This document shows, piece by piece, positions 26,302 to 33,426 of a stretch of DNA of 55,026 bases; within the stretch, counting starts at the first letter, position 1; the number at the start of each line of letters is the position of its first letter. The notes below the pieces were generated by a model. It was not told the origin of the DNA. It searched no databases and saw only the letters and a list, made by a program, of their open reading frames with translations. Position numbers and translations under genes: made by a program. The DNA lies in contig NZ_JAFLQZ010000026.1 in assembly GCF_017313265.1 (NCBI RefSeq), positions 1 to 55,026 of the forward strand, read 5' to 3'. This DNA is from Hymenobacter telluris. GTDB lineage: Bacteria > Bacteroidota > Bacteroidia > Cytophagales > Hymenobacteraceae.

Positions 26302-26940
26302 ATGGCTGATGAATACGCGGAGAAAATGTCCCGCAAATCCTTGTCTGAGCTGCAACTCTACGTGCTAAACCGCGCTGAATACCGCGAGGATGCCGTGTTG
26401 GCTGCGCTCAATGAACTAGAGCGGCGCGGCGAACAGCCAGCTGAAGCCGCGGCCATCCGGGCCGAGCTCTTGCCTATAGTTGAGCAGCAACGCCAGGAGC
26501 AAGCTAAGCTCGTAAACGCTAGCCCGGTAGCGGATATACTACCCGGCCAAGCAGCAGCAACCGAAGAGGGGCCAGCTCTCTATTCGCCGGGCACTATTGT
26601 GCTGTTTTCCTTCTTCGTTGGTGGTATCCTCATGACCATCAACATGTTCAAGCTGAAGGAGGTCGGCAAGGCTTTGCGCATTATGCTGTTTGTGGCCGTA
26701 ATGCTGGGCTGCTACTACTACGTGCATTGGGCGGCTATTCCCAACCAAACCCAGATGATAATCAGTGTGGTAGTGCAGTTGGTGGCCATTTTTGCGTATC
26801 TGCTGTACTTCTGGCCGCGCTACGTGGGCGCCCGGCCGTACGTAAGCCGGCAATGGCTGCCGGCTATGTTTATCTGTTTGCTGATTATCGGTGGGATGTA
26901 CTACCTGCTGATGTCAGCCGGCGTGGCGCTACCTAAATAG
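26302..26940 (+). CDS. Small integral membrane protein, unknown function
   Basis: About 212 residues from the ATG at 26302. An in-frame TTG at 26287 is less likely because it lies at the end of a T-run. Residues 1-80 are soluble, charged and probably helical (ELQLYVLNRAEYREDAVLAALNELERRG). Residues 95-210 hold four hydrophobic helices, beginning with the motif YSPGTIVLFSFFVGGILMTINMF. I have seen the same layout in unnamed Bacteroidota proteins, but no function is known. It lies between kynU and the AlkB-like gene on the same strand. The sequence shows no link to kynurenine metabolism. Confidence 0.8.
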   Translation: MADEYAEKMSRKSLSELQLYVLNRAEYREDAVLAALNELERRGEQPAEAAAIRAELLPIVEQQRQEQAKLVNASPVADILPGQAAATEEGPALYSPGTIVLFSFFVGGILMTINMFKLKEVGKALRIMLFVAVMLGCYYYVHWAAIPNQTQMIISVVVQLVAIFAYLLYFWPRYVGARPYVSRQWLPAMFICLLIIGGMYYLLMSAGVALPK

Positions 26941-26978
26941 CCGCTACCCGTATTCTCCGGTCCTGTTCAACTCCCGCT

Positions 26979-27578
26979 GTGTCGCTCACGCCCGTTCCGT
27001 TGCCGCAGGCCGAGGTACTGCTCGACCCAACATTTCTTTCACCGGAAAGAGCGGCCGAACTCCTGGCCGAACTGACAACTACAATTCCGTGGCGGCACGA
27101 GCCGATTAAGCTGTTCGGCAAGGAAGTGCTACAGCCCCGGCTTACCTCCTGGCACGGCGACCCAACTGCGCGCTACGCCTACTCCGGCCTGGCCCTCGAC
27201 CCGCAACCCTGGACGCCCGCACTGCTGCACCTGCGGCAGCAAGTGGAGGCTGCCGCGCAAACGCACTTCAATAGTGTGTTGCTCAACCTCTACCGCACCG
27301 GCCAAGACAGCATGGGCTGGCACGCCGACGACGAGCCGGAACTAGGGCCGGCTCCGGTTATTGCGTCGGTTAGCTTGGGGGCCACCCGCCGGTTTCGTTT
27401 GCGGCCGCGCAACCCGCAGCTTATTCCGCATGCTCCTGTTTCGTTGGATTTGCCTACCGGTAGCTTGCTGCTCATGCGCGGCACCACGCAGCAGCATTGG
27501 CTGCATGCAGTGCCCAAAACCGCCCGTCCTACTGAGCCGCGCCTCAATCTTACCTTCCGGCTGGTAACAGGGCCGTAA
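26979..27578 (+). CDS. alkB: AlkB-like Fe(II)/2-oxoglutarate dioxygenase
   Basis: 199-residue member of the AlkB family, which removes alkyl groups from DNA or RNA bases by oxidation. The N-terminal nucleotide-recognition region (WRHEPIKLFGKEVLQPR) resembles the ALKBH2/3-like branch. Catalytic residues are visible: NLY (residues 103-105), iron ligands His115 and Asp117 (GWHADDEPEL), His176 (WLHAVPK), and the oxoglutarate-binding Arg188 and Arg194 (PRLNLTFR). The GTG at 26979 is the likely start. There is no nearer ATG, and the intergenic space after the membrane protein is only 38 bases. Repair of methylated DNA is the family role, and the exact substrate is not readable from sequence. Confidence 0.92.
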   Translation: MSLTPVPLPQAEVLLDPTFLSPERAAELLAELTTTIPWRHEPIKLFGKEVLQPRLTSWHGDPTARYAYSGLALDPQPWTPALLHLRQQVEAAAQTHFNSVLLNLYRTGQDSMGWHADDEPELGPAPVIASVSLGATRRFRLRPRNPQLIPHAPVSLDLPTGSLLLMRGTTQQHWLHAVPKTARPTEPRLNLTFRLVTGP

Positions 27579-28064
27579 CTAACCGTTAATGCCCGTCCGT
27601 GGCGCTTAGTAGCGAATATCAGGGTGGCCGCCGAGGTTGGAGGAGTCACCGCCACCTACCAGAAAATCACCAATTCTGAAAACGTCATTCAAGGCGTTTT
27701 GGGTGGCTTCCAGCATCATTTCGGCAATACGAATTTGGTCCAGCGGGTCGAAGGGAGTGAGTGGCATGATAAGGAGCAGTCGGGGTGGGAGAGAAGCGTC
27801 GGCCACAAGAAACGAGAAACAGTGGAAGACTTAGTGTTGAGCTTAACCAAGAAGCAGAAGTTTCAAGCCAGCCGCCTGTTCAATTGCTTCGTTTTATAAT
27901 TCAAATCTACGGGCATGCACGATAGGTAAATTGAGGTTTACGATGAACCTAGGACGAAAACAAGTTGAACTTGTGTGTTTGTCCGATGAACTGCTCCCGC
28001 CGCATGGTCTATATTCAGGCTGAATACTTAGCTTCGCTGTTACCACCCACCCAACAAGCCTTCT
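27579..28064. other. 486-base region between AlkB-like gene and kmo
   Basis: Contains one plausible small minus-strand gene (27606-27767) and otherwise no convincing coding frame. No exact TAnnTTTG box was found in front of kmo. TAGCTTCG at 28029-28036 is a partial match. Confidence 0.5.
27606..27767 (-). CDS. Possible 53-residue small protein
   Basis: From an ATG at 27767 the frame gives MPLTPFDPLDQIRIAEMMLE and continues with a mixed, protein-like composition (helical N-terminal half, then IGDFLVGGGDSSNLGG). It is not antisense to another gene and sits alone in a 486-base gap. There is no signal peptide or known motif. It may be a real small cytosolic protein or a chance frame. The upstream codons to 27806 look non-coding. 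Confidence 0.4.
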   Translation of the reverse strand: MPLTPFDPLDQIRIAEMMLEATQNALNDVFRIGDFLVGGGDSSNLGGHPDIRY

Positions 28065-29447
28065 ATGTCCGACGCGGCCTCTCCTTCTGCATCCACCAAC
28101 CGTTCTGAACAGCTTACGCTAATGGGCGCGGGGCTAGTGGGCTCCTTGCTGGCGCTGTATTTGGCCCGGCACGGCCACAGTGTAGAAGTATTTGAGCGGC
28201 GCGCCGACCCCCGCTTGGCGGGGCCGCTGGAAGGCCGCTCTATCAACCTGGCCCTGTCCGACCGAGGCTGGCGTGCTCTCGAAGGCGTAGGCATCGGCGA
28301 CGAAATTCGGCGGGTGGGCATCCCGATGTACGGCCGCGTCATGCACGACCAGCACGGCAGCCTTACCAACCAGCCGTACGGGCAGGAGGGGCAGGCCATC
28401 TACTCGGTGTCGCGGGCTGGGCTGAACCGTACCCTGCTGAACCTGGTGGAAGCCGAACCCGGCGTGAAGCTGCATTTCAACCAACAGTGCCTGCACGTAG
28501 ACCTGCGCGAGCAAACCCTGCACCTACGCGACGCCAGCACGGGCCAGGAAAAAGTGCAGCCGTTCCGGCGCCTGTTCGGTACCGATGGGGCGTACTCGGC
28601 TGTGCGTAGCGCCATGCAGAAAACCGACCGGTACAACTACTCGCAGAGCTACCTCGACTACGGCTATAAGGAGTTGAATATTGCGCCCGGCCCCGGCGGC
28701 ACCTGGCAGCTAGAGAAGCACGCCCTGCACATCTGGCCCCGCGGCCAGTACATGATGATTGCGCTGCCCAACCTCGACGGCTCATTCACTTGCACCCTGT
28801 TTTTCCCCTACGAAGGGCCGCATTCCTTTGCCACGCTGCAAACCCCGGCGCAGGTGCAGGCTTTCTTCGAGGAAGTGTTTGCCGATGCCGTGCCGCTGAT
28901 GCCGGAACTCACCCAGGATTTCTTCGAAAACCCCACCGGCTCGTTGGTGACGGTACGCTGCTACCCTTGGGCTTTCGACGATGACGTGCTGTTGATTGGC
29001 GACGCCTCACACGCCATTGTGCCCTTTTACGGGCAAGGGATGAATGCCGGCTTCGAGGACTGCTCGGTGCTCAACTCGCTCCTCGACCAGTACGGCTCCG
29101 ACTGGCACACCATTTTCAAGGAGTTCCAAACCCAGCGCAAGCCCAACGCCGACGCCATGGCTGACCTGGCCATCTATAATTTCGAGGAAATGCGCGACCG
29201 GGTGGCCGACCCTCGGTTTCTGCTGCAAAAGAAAATCGAAAGCAAGATTTCTGCGCAGTACCCGGGGCAGTGGTTGCCGCTGTACTCGCAGGTTACGTTT
29301 TCGCACACGCCCTACGCCGAAGCTCTTGCCAACGGCCAGCGGCAGGAGCGCATTATGCGCCGCCTGATGCCCCACATCCACACCGAAGCCGACTACGACC
29401 AGCCACAGGTGCAGGAAATGTTGCGCGAGCAAATGCACCAAGCGTAG
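28065..29447 (+). CDS. kmo: Kynurenine 3-monooxygenase
   Basis: FAD-dependent, NADPH-using hydroxylase (group A flavoprotein monooxygenase) that makes 3-hydroxykynurenine from kynurenine. The 460-residue protein shows the FAD dinucleotide motif GAGLVG (residues 21-26), the EGRSINLALSDRGW block typical of KMO just after FERRADPR, and the second FAD motif GDASHAIVPFYGQGMNAGFED at about 312-332. The C-terminal part is shorter and less hydrophobic than the membrane anchor of eukaryotic KMO, as expected for bacteria. The start is ATG at 28065. It is the farthest downstream kynurenine gene, 1.9 kb after kynU on the same strand, with two unrelated genes between. Confidence 0.96.
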   Translation: MSDAASPSASTNRSEQLTLMGAGLVGSLLALYLARHGHSVEVFERRADPRLAGPLEGRSINLALSDRGWRALEGVGIGDEIRRVGIPMYGRVMHDQHGSLTNQPYGQEGQAIYSVSRAGLNRTLLNLVEAEPGVKLHFNQQCLHVDLREQTLHLRDASTGQEKVQPFRRLFGTDGAYSAVRSAMQKTDRYNYSQSYLDYGYKELNIAPGPGGTWQLEKHALHIWPRGQYMMIALPNLDGSFTCTLFFPYEGPHSFATLQTPAQVQAFFEEVFADAVPLMPELTQDFFENPTGSLVTVRCYPWAFDDDVLLIGDASHAIVPFYGQGMNAGFEDCSVLNSLLDQYGSDWHTIFKEFQTQRKPNADAMADLAIYNFEEMRDRVADPRFLLQKKIESKISAQYPGQWLPLYSQVTFSHTPYAEALANGQRQERIMRRLMPHIHTEADYDQPQVQEMLREQMHQA

Positions 29448-29479
29448 AGTGCCGGTGCTTACGGGCAGGTGCCACGAGG

Positions 29480-29704
29480 CTAGATGCTAGTTGGGCGAAC
29501 CTCGGCGCGGTAGGCAGTAACCTGTTTCACTGCTTGCATGACAGGCTGTGCCGTCGTGGGGGTGGCTGGCAGAATGGTTGAGTGTTGTGCCCGGATGCTG
29601 GCCCGTAAGGTAGCCGGTGCCATCGGGCCAACCGCCGACAGCAACAGCAAGCCCAGAAAACCGGCGGAAACAAAAAAGCAAATCAGAGTACGGAACAGGT
29701 GCAT
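29480..29704 (-). CDS. Possible small secreted or membrane-anchored protein
   Basis: 74 residues from the ATG at 29704: MHLFRTLICFFVSAGFLGLL and onward form a signal peptide or single membrane helix, followed by a Thr/Pro/Gln-containing tail of about 50 residues. The frame does not overlap another gene and lies in the 436-base space between kmo and the PAP2-like gene. No family is recognised. An extended start at 29749 would precede the hydrophobic segment and is less likely. Confidence 0.5.
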   Translation of the reverse strand: MHLFRTLICFFVSAGFLGLLLLSAVGPMAPATLRASIRAQHSTILPATPTTAQPVMQAVKQVTAYRAEVRPTSI

Positions 29705-29883
29705 AGGGGAGTAGTAGGTGTGTAGCCAACCTACGCCCAGCCTCGTCACCGTGGATTCTATTGATTGGTACTATTGGATGAAGTTTGGATTTCACTGGAT
29801 AAAGCACCGTTTCTTGTCGTTGAAACAGTCAGTTCAAGCAAGAGCGTAATTGCACAGGCCTGAAACGAACATGACGCTCCAGC

Positions 29884-30558
29884 TTACTTCAGCGCTAACC
29901 CCGCTCCAAATCCGATAACCAGGCTTACTCCCAGCGCAAACCCTGCCCACGCCTGCGCTGGCGTATGGGCCCGTAGCGTAAGGCGGGCTTTCAGGACTGC
30001 GCCTGCCATAGCCAAGCTGCCCAGCAGCCACCATAGTACAGGAACGGCTTGTGGGGCGCTTATGCACAGCAGGGCAAACAAGCCCACCGTACCACCAGCC
30101 CCCGCGCCGTGCGCCGAGATTTTCCAGCGCAACGAAACCACCAGCGTCAGCAGCACCGTCAGGGTCATGCCTAGCATCATGTAGCGCAGCAACGGGTCGA
30201 GGGCTTCCGTGGCAGTATCCAGCAATACAGCCCCTATTCCGAAGCTAACTGTGGCTAGCAACAGTGGCAGAGGGCGTTGTTGCCGCTCCCGCAGCTCCAG
30301 GGTGCCATTTATCGCGCCGGTCCAGATTAACAGGGCCGTACCCAGCGTAGGGAGCCCAAACGTGAATAGCACCACCAGCGCAACCAAGCGCCAGCGGTCA
30401 GGCAACGGAGGGTATTGCACCAGTGCCGGCAGTTGGTAGCAGACCACATAATAGAGGTAGCTGGGCAGCAGCAGAGGGTGGCAAACCGCCGAAAAAAACA
30501 GGGCAATAGGGCGGTTCAAGGAAACAATAGGACCAGGGCCCACAGATAAGACAAGCAA
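29884..30558 (-). CDS. PAP2-like membrane protein with altered motifs
   Basis: 224-residue integral membrane protein with five or six helices, resembling PAP2/phosphatidic-acid phosphatase proteins of Bacteroidota. The three family motifs are recognisable but changed. ELRERQQRPLP takes the place of KX6RP with Arg instead of Lys. ISAHGAGAGG takes the place of PSGH. ARLTLRAHTPAQAWAG takes the place of SRX5HX3D, keeping the His but with Gln where Asp is expected. Loss of these residues makes normal phosphatase activity doubtful. It may bind or transport lipids, or be a distinct family. The start at 30558 is uncertain within about 15 codons. It is divergent from the T9SS protein. Confidence 0.6.
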   Translation of the reverse strand: MLVLSVGPGPIVSLNRPIALFFSAVCHPLLLPSYLYYVVCYQLPALVQYPPLPDRWRLVALVVLFTFGLPTLGTALLIWTGAINGTLELRERQQRPLPLLLATVSFGIGAVLLDTATEALDPLLRYMMLGMTLTVLLTLVVSLRWKISAHGAGAGGTVGLFALLCISAPQAVPVLWWLLGSLAMAGAVLKARLTLRAHTPAQAWAGFALGVSLVIGFGAGLALK

Positions 30559-30594
30559 AACTACTAAAGCTCCTGCGGTTTCGCTCGCACTTTC

Positions 30595-30602
30595 CTATCT
30601 TT
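30595..30602 (+). promoter_or_regulatory. Possible -7 box TATCTTTA of the BNR-repeat protein
   Basis: Seven-of-eight match to TAnnTTTG, 65 bases before the ATG at 30668. Confidence 0.35.
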
Positions 30603-30667
30603 AGGAAACCTGCCAAAGGAGATATGTGTCTGTTGAGCAGGCTCACTTTACATCTTACTATTATAGC

Positions 30668-33328
30668 ATGAAGCGTACAATACTCGGTGTCCGGGCGCGG
30701 CAATTATTACTTGGCTTGGCAACGGCCGGCACCGTGGGCGGAGGCGCCTGGTGGTGGCAGCATCAGGCCGAAAAATCGGAAGTAGCCTATGAAATGCGGG
30801 AAGAGCACGAAGGCGAGGAAGAAGAGGACGAAGACCGCCCTGACCGTCCTGACCTAGCCTTAGAGCAGGACATAGCCCGGACAATGGACCCCGCCTTAGG
30901 CAGGGTGCCGAGCGAGCGACTGGTGCCGGCCCAGCAATATGCCCAGCAGCTCTTGGCCCAGCGAGCCAATATGCGCCCTACGGCAGGTAGCATTGCCCTC
31001 ACGCAGTGGTTCGAACGGGGCCCAGCAAACGTGGGCGGCCGCACCCGTGCCCTGCTCGTGGATGCTGCTGACCCCACTGGCAATACGGTGTGGGCTGGCT
31101 CAGTAGGCGGGGGGCTTTGGAAAACCACCAACGGCCTGGCAGGAGCCACAGCCACTACCTGGCAAAGCATTGACAACTTTTTCGCCAACCTGGCCATCAC
31201 GGCTCTTGTTGCCGACCCGCGCAATGCCAACACCATGTACTTTGGCACGGGCGAAGGGTTTTTTAATGCCGATGCCGTTCGGGGGCAGGGCATCTGGAAG
31301 TCCACCAACCACGGAGTTACTTGGGCGCAACTGCCCAGCACCAACGGTGTTGATTTTCAGTACGTGCAGAAGCTGTTGGTGCATCCCACCAATGGTGACT
31401 TATACGCCGGTACGCGCAACGGCTTATTCCGTAGCTCTAATGGCGGCACCACTTGGGTGAAAGTGCTGGGCTCCGGCGTGGGGGCTGTATCCGACCAGAT
31501 AGCGGATATTGAAATAGCGGCCGATGGTACCTTGTATGTTGGCACAGGGTTGAGGGCAACCGATGGTATCTACCGCTCTTCTACTGGCAACGCTAGTTCC
31601 TGGACCAAGCTCAACACGCTGGCTAACTCGGGCCTGCCAACTACAGGTTACTACCGCATCGAGCTGGCCTGCGCGCCGAGCCGGGCGCAACGAGTGTACG
31701 CCATTATGCAGAACTCGGCTAACAGCCAAGTGCTGGGCCTCTACCGCTCCGATGATGGCGGCGACACCTGGGTAACCATGACCTTTCCGGGCGGTACGGC
31801 CTCTACACTCGCTAGCAGCCAAGCCTGGTACGACCTTATAGCAACCGTGTCGCCCACCAACCCCGACCTGATCTATGCTGGTGGCTTGGATATGTGGCGG
31901 TCGGCTACGGCCGGTGATGATCCGGTTATCTGGACGAAAGTATCGAACTGGACAGCCGCTACAACTTCGCCCGGTTACCTGCATGCCGACCACCACGCCA
32001 TTGTTTTCGCTACGCCGGATATTTGCTACTTCGGCAACGACGGCGGCGTATCCGTTACGCAAAATGCGGCGGTGGCCACGCCGGCTACTCCCATCTTCAG
32101 CACCCGTGTCAACAACTACAATGTAACGCAGCTATACGCCTGCGCCGTGCATCCTACCAACGTGAATTATTTTCTGGGAGGAACGCAGGATAATGGTACG
32201 CAACGCTACAACGGAGCCGGAACGGTGAGTACCACGGTGGCCACGGGCGGCGACGGTGCTTTCTGCTTTATTGACGAAGACGAGCCGCAGTACCAGTTTA
32301 CCAGCTACGTGTACGCTCAGTATCGGCGGTCCACCAACAACGGTACCAGCTTTGCGAACCAAAATATCAGCTCTTCATTGGGCTCGTTCATCAACCCCAC
32401 CGACTACGACAGCCGCTCCAATGCTATGTTTGGCGGCTATGGTGCCAATGCCATGTTCCGCTGGCTTGATGCCACCACCACGGCCGGCACCACTGCTACG
32501 AGCGTTGCGCTACCCGGTGCTGGTACGGTTACGCACGTAACCGTGTCGCCAGGCGTGCTTGATCGAGTATACGTGGGCACCAACTCGGGCAAAGTGCTGC
32601 GCATTGACTCCGCCCGGAATGTAGCACCGCGTACCCCGGTTATCACCGAAATCAAGGGCACTTTCTCGGGCTCGGTTTCCTCGGTAGCTGTAGATAAAAC
32701 CAACGAGCAGCACCTGGTGGTTACGTATTCCAACTATGGCGTAGTGAGCGTGTGGGAAACCACCAACGGCGGCACCGCCTGGCGCAACGTGGAAGGCAAC
32801 CTGCCCGACATGCCCATCCGCTGGGCGCTGTTCGACCCTACTGATGGTACCCGCGTACTGCTGGCCACCGAGCTGGGCGTGTGGGGCACGGATAACCTGT
32901 CGGCTGGTACCGTCAGCTGGATACCGGTTAACAACGGCCTGGCCAACGTGCGGGTAGACATGCTGCGCATGCGCACCTCCGACAAGCAAGTGGCCGCCGC
33001 CACGCACGGCCGCGGCCTCTACACCACCGACGCCCTGCGCGTACTGAGTACCAACAAAGGCAAGGCCGCCGCCACCAACGGCTACGTGCGCAACGCCTAC
33101 CCCAACCCCTTCCGGGAGCAACTGAACGTGGAGCTTGACCGGCCCGCTGCCGCTGGTACCACCTTCACCCTCACCGATATGCAGGGACGGGTGGTGCACC
33201 GCGCCACCGCCCGTGGCAACGCCCGTGAGCAGGCTGTACAGCCGCCATCCAACCTGGCATCTGGCGCCTACATCCTGCAAGTGAAAGGCAACGGCCAAAT
33301 CGCCACCCGCCGCGTAGTGAAGCAGTAG
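30668..33328 (+). CDS. BNR/sortilin-type repeat protein with Type IX secretion sorting domain
   Basis: About 886 residues. A short basic N-terminus and one hydrophobic stretch (LLLGLATAGTVGGGAWWW) act as export signal. A very acidic segment follows (EEHEGEEEEDEDRPDRPD, about residues 44-61). Most of the protein is a beta-propeller of BNR/glycosidase-like repeats with the recurring pattern GLWKTTNG, GIWKSTNHGVTW, GLFRSSNGGTTW, GLYRSDDGGDTW and VSVWETTNGGTAW. The last 80 residues form a T9SS type A sorting domain (NAYPNPFREQLNVEL, TDMQGRVV, LASGAYILQV), so it is exported across the outer membrane and attached or released there. The ATG at 30668 begins the basic signal start. Function is probably adhesive or hydrolytic, and not defined. 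Confidence 0.88.
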   Translation: MKRTILGVRARQLLLGLATAGTVGGGAWWWQHQAEKSEVAYEMREEHEGEEEEDEDRPDRPDLALEQDIARTMDPALGRVPSERLVPAQQYAQQLLAQRANMRPTAGSIALTQWFERGPANVGGRTRALLVDAADPTGNTVWAGSVGGGLWKTTNGLAGATATTWQSIDNFFANLAITALVADPRNANTMYFGTGEGFFNADAVRGQGIWKSTNHGVTWAQLPSTNGVDFQYVQKLLVHPTNGDLYAGTRNGLFRSSNGGTTWVKVLGSGVGAVSDQIADIEIAADGTLYVGTGLRATDGIYRSSTGNASSWTKLNTLANSGLPTTGYYRIELACAPSRAQRVYAIMQNSANSQVLGLYRSDDGGDTWVTMTFPGGTASTLASSQAWYDLIATVSPTNPDLIYAGGLDMWRSATAGDDPVIWTKVSNWTAATTSPGYLHADHHAIVFATPDICYFGNDGGVSVTQNAAVATPATPIFSTRVNNYNVTQLYACAVHPTNVNYFLGGTQDNGTQRYNGAGTVSTTVATGGDGAFCFIDEDEPQYQFTSYVYAQYRRSTNNGTSFANQNISSSLGSFINPTDYDSRSNAMFGGYGANAMFRWLDATTTAGTTATSVALPGAGTVTHVTVSPGVLDRVYVGTNSGKVLRIDSARNVAPRTPVITEIKGTFSGSVSSVAVDKTNEQHLVVTYSNYGVVSVWETTNGGTAWRNVEGNLPDMPIRWALFDPTDGTRVLLATELGVWGTDNLSAGTVSWIPVNNGLANVRVDMLRMRTSDKQVAAATHGRGLYTTDALRVLSTNKGKAAATNGYVRNAYPNPFREQLNVELDRPAAAGTTFTLTDMQGRVVHRATARGNAREQAVQPPSNLASGAYILQVKGNGQIATRRVVKQ

Positions 33329-33337
33329 AGAATACTG

Positions 33338-33396
33338 ATTTAATACAGAAGAAAGGCCCGAAGCAACTTGCTTCGGGCCTTTCTTCTGTATTAAAT
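33338..33396. terminator. 59-base near-perfect palindrome, bidirectional terminator
   Basis: Two 29-base perfectly complementary arms (33338-33366, 33368-33396) around a single central C. They contain a GC core (gaaaggcccgaagc) and AT-rich ends. It sits between convergent ends at 33328 (+) and 33427 (-), so it can terminate both. Confidence 0.8.
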
Positions 33397-33426
33397 GCTT
33401 TATTATGAAAGCTGAGCGCCGAAGTA

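Noticed and set aside
32510..33298. 262-codon minus-strand frame
   Set aside because: Antisense to the BNR-repeat T9SS gene. Repeated Val/Gly/His composition reflects the sense-strand codons.
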